Of a DNA stretch of 13,545 bases, positions 1 through 7,630 are shown one piece after another. The DNA comes from Bacteroidota bacterium. Lineage in GTDB: Bacteria; Bacteroidota; Ignavibacteria; SZUA-365; JAADGX01. Made by a program: the position numbers and the translations under genes. The notes under the pieces were generated by a model that saw nothing but the letters and a program-made list of their open reading frames with translations, was not told the DNA's origin and made no database searches. The stretch spans positions 1-13,545 of the forward strand of contig JALUUP010000165.1 in the NCBI GenBank assembly GCA_027021285.1, read 5' to 3'. Every line of letters starts with the position of its first letter. The first letter of the stretch is position 1.

Positions 1-1887
1 TGCGTTGGTGGTTCTCCAGACACGCCCGTTTCCCGTTACCGCGTAAACGACCTTCGTATTCGACGGCGCTATGGCAATCGATGTGATCTGGCTGAACGTG
101 CTGTTGCTTCCCGTAAGGTCGGGACTGATAGCGGTCCACTGCAATCCGCCGTTATTCGTCCGGTACACCACGTTACGCGAAGTGTACAGTACGAGGTTTT
201 TTTCGGGGTCCATGACGATCGGCGTTATCCAGTGGGCCGGTTGTGAAGGGTTGATCCCGGCCTTGATGTTCATCCACCTGGAACCCCCGTTGGTGGACTT
301 CCGCATGTTTCCATACTGGGACTCGGCGTAGATGATGTTGGAATTCTTGTGATCCACGACAACGTACATACCGTCGCCGCCGAGGATGTGCTGCCACGTA
401 CCGCTCCCAACCGCTCCACGGTTCGTTCCGTTGTCTTGTGTACCGCCAAAGATCTTGTTGGGAATCTGGGGATCGAACGCCATGGCGTAGAACTGGAACG
501 TCACAAGCCCGTTGTTGAGATTCGTCCACTGGAGACGACCGGAAGCCTTTGTATTTTCGCACCGATACATCCCGCCATCGTTTCCCACGTACATCCGAGA
601 CGGATTCACCGGATCGAAAGCAAACACATGCTGATCGACATGAACAGGATACAACGGGTCCGACGAACCCGACACCTGGGTAAACGACTCACCGAAGTTC
701 GTGCTTCGCCAGATACTGATCCCACCTACGAACACGACATTTTCATCCTGCGGATGAAAGGCAACCGCCAGGTTGTAATCTCCCTGGCCGTTCATGAATT
801 TCCGGAAATTCAACAGGTTCGAAGCGGGCATTCGCTGCCAGGAATCCCCACCGTCCGTCGTGCGATAGACCCCGAGCAAATCGTCGTTATTCCTGTAGTT
901 GCGCCTGACGATAACAGCGATAAGTGTATTCGGTCGGGATGGACTGATCGCCAACTGGATCCTGCCAATGGAATCCGTTCGCGGAAGTCCGTTTGTCAGC
1001 CTCTCAAACGAGAAACGGTTGGCCCAACGATCACTGCGATAAATGCCGTTCGCCCCCGATCCACCCGAATATCCCATTGCCATGAATACCCGCGACGGGT
1101 TGAACGGATCGATGACAACATCCCGGGCCGGTCCGCTGATAACGTTCATCCAGGACTTCCCCGCGTTGGTAGTCTTGTACAATCCTCCGGAGCTGGACAG
1201 CGAAGCCGCAACAAAGATCGTATCCGCGGACGACGGATGAATAACGATTTTATTGAAAGCTTTCCCGTTAAGCGGCAGAGGAAGATTCAGCGCAGTCCAG
1301 GAGTTCCCGCCGTCTTCGCTTCTATAAACGTCGTCGCCAAAGACACGATCCCAATTGTTCGTACCCTCGCCCGTACCGATGATGATCCGCTGGGGATTGT
1401 TCGGGTCAATGGCAATGGAACCGATGGCGAGAGACGGCAAGTGATCGGTCAGGGGAATCCAGGAATTTCCACCGTCGTACGATTTCCAGAGCCCTCCAGA
1501 GGCGGCACCCGCATACACGATATTTCCATCGTTCGGATCGACGGCAATGGCTCGCATGCGCCCGGCGTAGTTCTCCGGTCCAAGGGGAACCCACTGGTTC
1601 GCATAGCTGGTCTTGGTCAAGGCATTCCGAACCATGGCATCCTTCAAACTTTGTACGGCCGCTCTTCTTCCTTCATCCAACGATACGCGCGAATTGTACG
1701 TTCGCTGGTGGACGAACAATTGTAACGCCATTCCAATCTGCTCCGCTTCGCCACCGGACGAAACATCCACCGCTTTCGCAGTGCTCGCAGGTGGATGCGG
1801 CGCTCGTGGCACGCCAAAAATCGCGACACCAATGCCAAGTACGACAAATAATACCGGACTCATGTATTGTTGAATTCGTTCCGTCAT
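1..1887 (-). CDS. Exported Asp-box (BNR/sortilin-like) repeat protein, C-terminus beyond the left edge
   Basis: The minus strand stays open from the ATG at 1887 to position 1, giving 629 codons with no stop. The start is supported by AAAGGA about seven bases upstream and by a hydrophobic stretch at residues 9-25 that looks like a signal peptide or anchor. From about residue 100 the protein is a series of beta-propeller-type repeats with Asp-box motifs: SYDGGNSW (about 134-142), SEDGGNSW (about 190), TTNAGKSW (about 238), TTDGGDSW (about 342), STNFGESF (about 395), STNGGSRW (about 530) and TNNGGLQW (about 577). Phrases such as AIAVDPNDGNIVYAG recur before the boxes. This fits the VPS10/sortilin-like or BNR exo-sialidase-like superfamily. 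Such proteins in Bacteroidota are often secreted by T9SS, but the C-terminus that would show a sorting domain is missing. No catalytic residues can be assigned, so a binding or structural surface role is as likely as glycosidase activity. Confidence 0.9.
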   Translation of the reverse strand, partial: MTERIQQYMSPVLFVVLGIGVAIFGVPRAPHPPASTAKAVDVSSGGEAEQIGMALQLFVHQRTYNSRVSLDEGRRAAVQSLKDAMVRNALTKTSYANQWVPLGPENYAGRMRAIAVDPNDGNIVYAGAASGGLWKSYDGGNSWIPLTDHLPSLAIGSIAIDPNNPQRIIIGTGEGTNNWDRVFGDDVYRSEDGGNSWTALNLPLPLNGKAFNKIVIHPSSADTIFVAASLSSSGGLYKTTNAGKSWMNVISGPARDVVIDPFNPSRVFMAMGYSGGSGANGIYRSDRWANRFSFERLTNGLPRTDSIGRIQLAISPSRPNTLIAVIVRRNYRNNDDLLGVYRTTDGGDSWQRMPASNLLNFRKFMNGQGDYNLAVAFHPQDENVVFVGGISIWRSTNFGESFTQVSGSSDPLYPVHVDQHVFAFDPVNPSRMYVGNDGGMYRCENTKASGRLQWTNLNNGLVTFQFYAMAFDPQIPNKIFGGTQDNGTNRGAVGSGTWQHILGGDGMYVVVDHKNSNIIYAESQYGNMRKSTNGGSRWMNIKAGINPSQPAHWITPIVMDPEKNLVLYTSRNVVYRTNNGGLQWTAISPDLTGSNSTFSQITSIAIAPSNTKVVYAVTGNGRVWRTTNA

Positions 1888-2158
1888 GTACGATCCTTTC
1901 TTCGATAAGACAAAACCCGTACGCTCTCCCCGGGGTTTGTTCCTCCGCGAACAGCGTATTTCGCTCGTTAATCCCTGTACACAACCTGCTCCCGAAATAC
2001 CGGGACGACCGACAGGAAGCCATTGTATGACAAGTTATCATAGCAATGAAGGAAAGGCAAGAGAATCTGCAATCCCAGCCGGGTTCCATCGGAATCAATA
2101 TTTGAAAAGAAATTGAAGGTGGGTTGAAAAATTAATACTTTACCGACGGAATTGAACC
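1888..2158. other. Divergent intergenic spacer without a convincing gene
   Basis: These 271 bases separate the divergent starts at 1887 (minus) and 2159 (plus), so promoters for both genes should lie here. No ORF with protein-like composition is present. A short dyad (TACGC at 1920-1924 and TGTTC at 1938-1942, pairing with GAACA and GCGTA at 1949-1958) encloses the palindrome CCCCGGGG at 1928-1935. It has an unpaired 13-base insertion on one side. I see no clear promoter for the minus-strand gene. Confidence 0.5.
2113..2143 (+). promoter_or_regulatory. Possible weak Bacteroidota-type promoter of the AMMECR1 operon
   Basis: TTG at 2113-2115 is followed after 20 bases by TACTTTAC at 2136-2143. 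This resembles the Bacteroidota -33/-7 pattern (TTG, 17-23 bases, TAnnTTTG) but misses the last two positions of the -7 element. Transcription would start only about ten bases before the GTG codon at 2159, giving a very short leader. This is a weak call made from position and partial match only. Confidence 0.22.
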
Positions 2159-2716
2159 GTGTTGACAGAAGTCGAAAAAAAACAGCTCCTTGAAATCGCC
2201 CGGGAAGCTATTCGCAGCGCCCTGGAAGGGACCTCTCTACCGGAAATCGAGACTGATTCACCGGCGCTTGAGAAACCCGGAGCAGCATTCGTCACGCTCA
2301 GGAAGCACGGTGAACTCCGCGGCTGCATCGGCACAATCGAGCCCCGGTCACCGCTCTACCGGGTAGTCCAGAATATGGCCGTCCAGGCTGCCTCGGCGGA
2401 CTATCGCTTTGAACCCGTGACCCCCGGGGAACTGGACAATCTTTCCATCGAGATTTCGGTCCTTTCACCACCTGAACCGCTTACCACACCTGAAGAAATC
2501 ATCATCGGAACCCACGGTTTGATTATTGAAAAATCCTGGACTCGGGGGCTGCTCCTTCCTCAGGTCGCAAGCGAGCGCGGTTGGACTGCGGTAGAGTTCC
2601 TCGAAAACGTGTGCCTGAAAGCGGGGCTGCCACCATCGGCCTGGAAAGACCCGGATACAAAGCTCTGGAAATTCACGGCAACAGTATTCAGCGAAGATGA
2701 AATGGAAGATGGATAA
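2159..2716 (+). CDS. amrA: AMMECR1-domain protein (AmmeMemoRadiSam system protein A)
   Basis: This 185-residue protein is a complete AMMECR1-domain protein. The family hallmark LRGCIG is at residues 53-58, and the conserved GLLLPQVA segment is at 130-137. FVTLRKHGELRGCIG and NMAVQAASADYRFEPVT also fit the family. Length matches the single-domain bacterial and archaeal form. The family belongs to the AmmeMemoRadiSam set (A = AMMECR1, B = MEMO, third member = a radical SAM enzyme); its biochemical reaction is not settled, although the invariant cysteine of LRGCIG (C56) suggests a catalytic or ligand-binding role. The start is GTG at 2159, with TTG at 2162 possible; only a weak GGA precedes it. 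The stop overlaps the start of the MEMO gene, so the two are probably translationally coupled. The symbol is a family label, not a verified name. Confidence 0.93.
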   Translation: MLTEVEKKQLLEIAREAIRSALEGTSLPEIETDSPALEKPGAAFVTLRKHGELRGCIGTIEPRSPLYRVVQNMAVQAASADYRFEPVTPGELDNLSIEISVLSPPEPLTTPEEIIIGTHGLIIEKSWTRGLLLPQVASERGWTAVEFLENVCLKAGLPPSAWKDPDTKLWKFTATVFSEDEMEDG

Positions 2717-3563
2717 CACGAGGGCTGTCAGAAGACCGGCAGTTGCCGGTATGTTCTATCCCGCGGAAAAGGAAACCCTGGCACGTGACATCCGGAGTAT
2801 GCTCGAGACCGTCTCCGTCCCGCGTATCACCGGAACGATTTCCGGGCTCGTTACGCCTCACGCCGGATACATGTATTCCGGCCGGGTTGCGGCTGCGGGG
2901 TATGCCGTACTGGAAGGGAAAAATTACGATACGGTGGTTGTTATTTCTCCCAGTCACCGGGAGGCATTCAGTGGCGTGTCCATTTACGAGGGTGAAGCAT
3001 ACAGCACTCCTCTTGGCACGATCCCGGTCGACACTGCGCTGCGGGAGGCGCTGGTCGCGGAAGACACGCTTCTCTTTACTTCCTCAGCAGGTCATCACGC
3101 AGAGCACGCCGTGGAAGTTCAACTCCCGTTTCTACAAATCGTCCTCGGTGATTTCAAGCTATTACCCGCCGTCATGGGCGACCAGACGCTTCAAACATGC
3201 GAAGCATTCGCCGATGCTCTGTCAACGTACGTCAAACCGGATTCCTGCCTCGTCGTCGCCTCTTCCGATCTGTCCCACTATTACCCGCAGTCGCGCGCGT
3301 TGGAACTGGATTCCGTCGCCGCTCGTGATATCGAGGCATTCGATCCATACCAGTTCATGGCTGACGTGGCCGCATCCCGCACCGAAGCCTGTGGGGCCGG
3401 ACCGGTCGCCGCCGCAATGCTCGCCTGCCGCAAACTCGGGGCAGATCACGCCCGTGTGATCGCCCGGTGCACATCCGGCGATGTCAGCGGCGATACCTCC
3501 GCCGTCGTGGGGTACCTCTCCGCATTGTTCTGGAAAAACAACACGGGGGCAAATCGTGGCTGA
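2697..3563 (+). CDS. amrB: MEMO-family protein (AmmeMemoRadiSam system protein B)
   Basis: The 288-residue product carries the full MEMO signature: RRPAVAGMFYP near the N-terminus (12-22), TPHAGYMYSG (53-62), SPSHRE (84-89), HHAEHAVEVQLPF (133-145), SSDLSHYY (189-196) and EACGAGP (230-236). By comparison with human MEMO1, whose metal-binding residues are His49, His81 and Cys244, the equivalents here are His55, His87 and Cys232, all retained. A metal-binding, redox-capable protein is therefore expected; the fold is related to extradiol dioxygenases, but the substrate is unknown. ATG 2697 overlaps the AMMECR1 gene by 20 bases. ATG 2709 would overlap by 8 and is nearly as good, removing only four residues before the conserved part. 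The stop overlaps the next gene by 8 bases, which indicates a single operon. Confidence 0.93.
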   Translation: MKWKMDNTRAVRRPAVAGMFYPAEKETLARDIRSMLETVSVPRITGTISGLVTPHAGYMYSGRVAAAGYAVLEGKNYDTVVVISPSHREAFSGVSIYEGEAYSTPLGTIPVDTALREALVAEDTLLFTSSAGHHAEHAVEVQLPFLQIVLGDFKLLPAVMGDQTLQTCEAFADALSTYVKPDSCLVVASSDLSHYYPQSRALELDSVAARDIEAFDPYQFMADVAASRTEACGAGPVAAAMLACRKLGADHARVIARCTSGDVSGDTSAVVGYLSALFWKNNTGANRG

Positions 3564-4428
3564 CTCGACCGCCTGGATCATAGGTGCAGGACGCGTTGGA
3601 ACCGCTTTCGCCCACGTGATGAAAAATCATGGGATCGCCGTACTGAACATCATCAGCGCCAAGTATTCACGCGCCCAGGCGCTTGCGGCAAGAACCGGCG
3701 CCAAGGCGTATGCCACCATTCCCGAGCATGAGCCGTGGCCGGATTGGCTGGCGCTCACTGTCCGGGACGATGTCATCGCCGATGTCGTCGAACTTCTCGA
3801 TGCGCGTGTCAAGCCACAGAATCAACACACGGCATGTTTCCACTGTTCCGGCGTTCACGGATCGTCGCTGCTTAAGCCGCTTGCGGAACACGGATGGAAC
3901 ACGTTTTCCTTCCATCCCATCCAGACATTCTACTCGGTGGAGATCCGACCCGAAGTCGTCGAGAACATTTACGTAGGTATCGAAGGAGATGAACCCGGAT
4001 TGCAGGCGGCCCGACGCCTTGCTGACACACTTGGATGGAAACCGATGGTGATTCCAAAAGATAAAAAAGCGCTCTATCATGCGGCATGCGTGTTCGCGTC
4101 CAACTTTATCACTGCCAACTTCGGCGCCGCGCTGGATATCCTGGCCAGTATTGGAATCCCGGAAAACAAAGCGCGCGAAGCGCTACTGCCGCTATCGCAG
4201 ACATCGCTTAACGCTCTCGCCCATCTCCCACCGCACGAAGCCATCACGGGACCGTTGGTTCGCGGCGACGTTGATACCGTGGAGAACCATCTCCGCGTGC
4301 TCTCGACTAACGGATTGTATCGGAACATGTACAAGGAGATATGTAACACCATCCTGGAAATGCTGCAACGCCACGACCTCTCGCCCGAGTGGCTGGACAA
4401 GATGCAATCGGTACTCAAATCAGAGTAA
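3556..4428 (+). CDS. Rossmann-like/DUF2520 NAD(P)-binding protein
   Basis: Starting at GTG 3556, the 290-residue protein opens directly with a beta strand and the dinucleotide-binding motif GAGRVGTA (10-17). GGGGG lies about six bases upstream of this start, which overlaps the MEMO stop by 8 bases. An in-frame ATG at 3481 would lie deep inside the MEMO gene and add an unstructured leader, so I reject it. Motifs typical of the Rossmann-like plus DUF2520 family are present: HCSGVHGSSLL (96-106), HPIQTF (120-125), ALYHAACVFASNF (172-184) and GPLVRGD (232-238). The architecture, an N-terminal Rossmann domain and a helical C-terminal domain, resembles the 6-phosphogluconate dehydrogenase, ketopantoate reductase and pyrroline-5-carboxylate reductase superfamily. 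An NAD(P)-dependent oxidoreductase is therefore likely, but its substrate is unknown. Overlaps across all three genes suggest a shared process with AMMECR1 and MEMO. Confidence 0.9.
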   Translation: MADSTAWIIGAGRVGTAFAHVMKNHGIAVLNIISAKYSRAQALAARTGAKAYATIPEHEPWPDWLALTVRDDVIADVVELLDARVKPQNQHTACFHCSGVHGSSLLKPLAEHGWNTFSFHPIQTFYSVEIRPEVVENIYVGIEGDEPGLQAARRLADTLGWKPMVIPKDKKALYHAACVFASNFITANFGAALDILASIGIPENKAREALLPLSQTSLNALAHLPPHEAITGPLVRGDVDTVENHLRVLSTNGLYRNMYKEICNTILEMLQRHDLSPEWLDKMQSVLKSE

Positions 4429-4436
4429 TCGCGAGA

Positions 4437-4454
4437 CCGGGATTACAATCCTGG
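4437..4454. terminator. Small hairpin between convergent genes
   Basis: CCGGGAT and ATCCTGG form a seven-base stem (one G-U pair) around a four-base TACA loop. It lies eight bases after the DUF2520 stop and in front of the 3' end of the convergent glycosyltransferase gene at 4491. No T-tract follows on either strand, so it could protect transcript ends or act as a weak bidirectional terminator. This is inferred from position and pairing only. Confidence 0.3.
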
Positions 4455-4490
4455 CGTTCCGATCCACCAGCCGCCGTCCGATGGAAACTG

Positions 4491-5621
4491 TCAACCGCGT
4501 GTAATTTCCTCAGCGATCTGGAGCAATCTTTTTTCTTCGTGTTCCCAGTTGAACCTATCTCTTGCGGTCAGGCAGGCCGCCGTGCATTTCTCACGCGTCT
4601 CACGATCATCCAGTAACTTGTCAATCGCCGCGCGGATCGATTCCGGTTTCCCCGGGTCACACGTGAGCCCAACCTTTTCCTCCCGAACAACGGCTCCCAG
4701 TTCCGGGAAATCACTTGCCACTACCGGAACGCCGGCCATGACGTACTCGAACAACTTGTTGGGAAGGCTCAAGTAGTAACTGCGTCCCAGGTTTTCGATC
4801 ACGCACAAACCGATATCCGCGGAGGCGGTGTAAGCTGGAAGGTCAGAAACAGGCACCGCAGGCAGAAAAAACACGCGCCGGGGCATCCCCAGTATCTCCG
4901 CGTACGCAGCAATTTCGCCTTTCAAGGGACCGTCGCCCAGAAAAACCACGGCGACATCAACTCGGGATTGTACGGCGTCGAGAATCATGAACGCGCCCCG
5001 TCCTCGTTGCAGCCCTCCTTGCGACAGGAGAAGGAATTTCCCGGGCGGCACGCCCAATTGCTCACGGAGCAATGCATCTTGCTCGCATCGAGATGACAAC
5101 GGGTAATTCCTGATCACCTCGACACGCTGGAACCTGTCGCGCAATAAATGTGCGATGGATCCGTTGACCGTTGTTACCACACGAGCATGCCGACCGTACT
5201 TCTTTTCCACCGTCTTCCAGAACGCCTTCCGCAGCGGCTTGCCTTGAAGTGTCGAAAGATCGGAATACAATTCGCGCGAATCGTACCACACAACCTTGCG
5301 TCGACCGGCAACGACCGCAGCGGGCAACGAGTACAGGTCAGACGCAATGTACACGTCGGCTCCGAGACGGGATGCGCCCGCTTTCGCTCCCGCGTGAAAA
5401 GACAACCACGCGAAAGGAAACGATTCCCGTGAAAACGCCGGAACCATGGTGACCATGATGCCGTCCATCTCGAACGTCTCCGGTGCGGATCCGGCGCCGA
5501 CAATGCTCACTTTGCCCACTTTGCGCAGTGACCGTGCGAATTTCCAGCTTCGCGAATCCTTTCGCGGGTCGCCCATGAAGATCAGGCAAAAGGCAGGACG
5601 CTTATCGTGAGGGCGTGACAT
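4491..5621 (-). CDS. GT4-type glycosyltransferase (GT-B fold)
   Basis: This complete 376-residue protein has the two-domain GT-B layout. The N-terminal half holds the acceptor domain, with DVYIASDLYSLP near 89-100 and VVWYDSREL near 110-118. The C-terminal half has the donor-binding features of family GT4: SQGGLQRGRG (200-209), FLGDGP (227-232) and LPNKLFEYVMAGVPVVAS (286-303), where the glutamate of FEY belongs to the E-x7-E-type motif that contacts the nucleotide sugar. It probably adds a sugar from a nucleotide donor to a glycan or lipid carrier at the cytoplasmic face. Donor and acceptor cannot be read from the sequence. ATG 5621 lacks a recognisable Shine-Dalgarno sequence, but the first core strand (AFCLIFMGDP) begins by residue 10, so a later start is unlikely. 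It lies 76 bases downstream of the PorV-like gene on the same strand. Confidence 0.88.
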   Translation of the reverse strand: MSRPHDKRPAFCLIFMGDPRKDSRSWKFARSLRKVGKVSIVGAGSAPETFEMDGIMVTMVPAFSRESFPFAWLSFHAGAKAGASRLGADVYIASDLYSLPAAVVAGRRKVVWYDSRELYSDLSTLQGKPLRKAFWKTVEKKYGRHARVVTTVNGSIAHLLRDRFQRVEVIRNYPLSSRCEQDALLREQLGVPPGKFLLLSQGGLQRGRGAFMILDAVQSRVDVAVVFLGDGPLKGEIAAYAEILGMPRRVFFLPAVPVSDLPAYTASADIGLCVIENLGRSYYLSLPNKLFEYVMAGVPVVASDFPELGAVVREEKVGLTCDPGKPESIRAAIDKLLDDRETREKCTAACLTARDRFNWEHEEKRLLQIAEEITRG

Positions 5622-5662
5622 GAAACGAGAAAAGTGAACTCATGGAAAGTGGAAAATTCGGC

Positions 5663-5683
5663 AGCCGAACGACCGTTGCGGCT
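5663..5683 (-). terminator. Possible terminator after the surface-protein operon
   Basis: On the minus strand AGCCG plus AAC pair with GTT plus CGGCT around a GGTC loop, with one bulged C. The hairpin starts about 15 bases after the TAA of the second PorV-like gene. TTTT follows after a seven-base gap. It could end the surface operon before the glycosyltransferase gene, but the weak, displaced T-run makes this tentative. Confidence 0.3.
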
Positions 5684-5697
5684 CACAACAGATCCGG

Positions 5698-6642
5698 TTA
5701 CAAATCGATGGCCAAAGATACAGCGTGCGCGAATCCGAATTCCCTCTGGAACGGTGTAAATGCATAGTCAAAATGTAAGTCAGAGTACGTGATACCAAGA
5801 CCTGCCGAAATACCAATGCGGTTTTCGCCATATCCCGTCTGGTAACCACCCCGCACGGATATCAACCCGATATACGTGATCTCTCCACCCACTTGCAGGT
5901 GAACCTCATCGCCATCGAGCAACTTCGTGATACCCGTCGAAAGAGCGAAATCAACATCGGCATCGGTAAGAGCGCCCACGTACCCCACGCCCACCCGCGC
6001 AAGACCGGGAAGCTCGGTCGGATACACGACGAGCGGGTTCATGGAACCGAGATTCAACAACGCCAATCCTGCTGAAAACCCCGCGATATCGGGCGTATAT
6101 GACACACCGACATCTGCACCGTAACCGACGGCGTCGTCCTGGTAAATATTCTGATAATAGAATTTCCCCGTGACGCCCAACGTAAAACCCTGCCACAGGC
6201 GATGGGCCACGCTGAGTCCCGCCGCAAAATCCTGGGAATCGAATGTCCCCTCCGGTGGTCCCGGTCGAGTGCGAATCTCGATCCCCTTTACGCTTAGGTG
6301 GTACAAGGAAAGGCCGAACCCCCAATCATCCAAGGACCGCGTTATGCCGAAGTATTCGGTGTTGACATCCTGAATCCAGGAATTACTCATGAGAGAAATG
6401 GACGCGCCTTCCTCCCTGAGAAACGAAGCCGGATTGAAATGTAGCGACGTGCCGTCGTCGATCAGGACAACGCCGATGTCTCCCATCGCGATGGCCCTGG
6501 CCCCGACACCGAGTTTCAGATACGACATGCCCGTTGCGGAGGAACCCTGAGCGTGAGCCGACACAACACTGATGAAGAAAAGCGCCGCAACGAGGGAAGC
6601 ACGGGCGAGGAGTTTAGAGTAAAACGATAACCGATAGCACAT
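5698..6642 (-). CDS. PorV/PorQ-family outer-membrane protein, second copy
   Basis: I take ATG 6642 as the start, giving 314 residues with a clear signal peptide: hydrophobic core at 15-28 and a likely cut after AHA at 29-31. An upstream in-frame ATG at 6789 would add 49 residues of unlikely composition lying within the preceding gene. The mature protein begins with the PorV-family signature: YLKLGVGARAIAMGDIG at 41-57 and LHFNPAS at 67-73. It continues as alternating strands consistent with a 14-stranded FadL-like barrel and ends in HAVSLAIDL. PorV-type proteins sit in the outer membrane and in T9SS carry cargo to the attachment complex; whether this paralogue does so is inferred. It overlaps the first PorV-like gene by 29 bases, so co-translation is likely. 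No Shine-Dalgarno sequence is seen. Confidence 0.85.
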   Translation of the reverse strand: MCYRLSFYSKLLARASLVAALFFISVVSAHAQGSSATGMSYLKLGVGARAIAMGDIGVVLIDDGTSLHFNPASFLREEGASISLMSNSWIQDVNTEYFGITRSLDDWGFGLSLYHLSVKGIEIRTRPGPPEGTFDSQDFAAGLSVAHRLWQGFTLGVTGKFYYQNIYQDDAVGYGADVGVSYTPDIAGFSAGLALLNLGSMNPLVVYPTELPGLARVGVGYVGALTDADVDFALSTGITKLLDGDEVHLQVGGEITYIGLISVRGGYQTGYGENRIGISAGLGITYSDLHFDYAFTPFQREFGFAHAVSLAIDL

Positions 6643-7630
6643 GAGTTGATGAAGGAGCAACTGGTTCGACAATAAATGCGTACGTAATATCCACGACGAA
6701 AGCCGCAAGTGGTTTCCACACTGTAAATCCGAATGACGGCCGCGGCTCCATGCCGGTGTCCGTGATCTCCAGGTTATCGACGCCCGCACGGACGGTTACC
6801 TGCGGAACGATGCGATACTCGACGCCAAGCCTCGCAAACGTGGTTTTCCTGCTGGTCACATCGACCTCAGCGCCGATCGTGACGCTCGAGTCAGGCGAAA
6901 GGTACGACCCAGCAATTCGATAATGGCGGGCGAACGGATCAGTCGTTTGGTTCCCGTTCTGCACTCCATAGAGCTTGCTCGTATCCCATTCGTACTTTGA
7001 GCCAAGTTCCTGCGTAATCAACCCGATTGTGAACCGTGGAAACAAGCTATACAAGATCCCGATATCGAAACCGAAACCGGAACTTGTGACATCCTGGTAG
7101 AGCTGGCTGTAGTAGAATTTGAAATTCAAACCAATGGAAAAACGGTCGGAAAAACGGTTGGCAACCGTTATTGAAAACTGGTTTTCAAACGTGGAGAGCT
7201 CGCCGGTCTTAAATCCGTCCGCATCTCGGCCGTCAATGTTCGAAACCCCCGCGTGCACCCATGAAAACGAAACTCCGGCAATCGACTGAATATCCGGATC
7301 GTCTTCGAAGTGGCGCGCCCCTTTATGTCGCAAGGTCAAGCTCTTCGTGTAGCTGATGTATTCCAATTGCCGGTCGAGACTCAGAAACGCATGGCTCGTG
7401 TACACCTGGTGATCGGACTGGAACGGTGCCAACGCCGGGTTGTAGAGTGCGGCGATGCGGCCGGTAGTCACGGCACCCGCGGCATTTCCCATACCCGCCC
7501 CACGCGCGCCATAGCCGTATAATCCGAAACCGCCCGGAACGCTCTCGAGTTGGGCATTCGCCTGCCACCCAATCGTCGAAAGGCCCGTGAACATAACCAC
7601 AATCGCGATTTGAACTGTTTTTGAATTCAT
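6614..7630 (-). CDS. PorV/PorQ-family outer-membrane protein, first copy
   Basis: The 338-residue product has a signal peptide (hydrophobic 8-20, likely cut after ANA at 24-26) and the family pattern YGYGARGAGMGNAAG at 38-52, followed by ALYNPAL at 61-67. The rest is barrel-like strand sequence, for example FSIGLNFKFYYSQLYQD, which has a close counterpart in the next gene (FTLGVTGKFYYQNIYQD). This shows the two are paralogues. The end THVLSVIVLL matches the HAVSLAIDL end of the second copy, so the read-through into that gene is real and not a sequencing error. Its ATG overlaps the TGA of the upstream Asp-box gene (ATGA, 4 bases), with AAAGG further upstream. The expected location is the outer membrane. 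A role as partner or shuttle for the secreted protein encoded just before it is inferred from order. Confidence 0.85.
   Translation of the reverse strand: MNSKTVQIAIVVMFTGLSTIGWQANAQLESVPGGFGLYGYGARGAGMGNAAGAVTTGRIAALYNPALAPFQSDHQVYTSHAFLSLDRQLEYISYTKSLTLRHKGARHFEDDPDIQSIAGVSFSWVHAGVSNIDGRDADGFKTGELSTFENQFSITVANRFSDRFSIGLNFKFYYSQLYQDVTSSGFGFDIGILYSLFPRFTIGLITQELGSKYEWDTSKLYGVQNGNQTTDPFARHYRIAGSYLSPDSSVTIGAEVDVTSRKTTFARLGVEYRIVPQVTVRAGVDNLEITDTGMEPRPSFGFTVWKPLAAFVVDITYAFIVEPVAPSSTHVLSVIVLL

Noticed and set aside
349..1725. A 458-codon plus-strand reading frame
   Set aside because: It is antisense to a minus-strand frame that encodes repeated Asp-box motifs, a signal peptide and a ribosome binding site; the plus-strand product has no recognisable domain and an unnatural arginine/valine-rich composition.
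1920..1958. Dyad with CCCCGGGG in the divergent spacer
   Set aside because: The stem is short (five plus five pairs), with a 13-base unpaired insertion on one side, and no T-tract or known binding motif accompanies it.
3481..3555. ATG start at 3481 for the DUF2520 protein
   Set aside because: It would create an 83-base overlap with MEMO and add 25 residues before the first Rossmann strand, whereas GTG 3556 has a G-rich ribosome binding site and places the GxGxxG motif at the normal distance.
6643..6789. N-terminal extension of the second PorV-like protein from ATG 6789
   Set aside because: The extra 49 residues lie inside the first PorV-like gene, have unlikely composition and would place the signal peptide internally.
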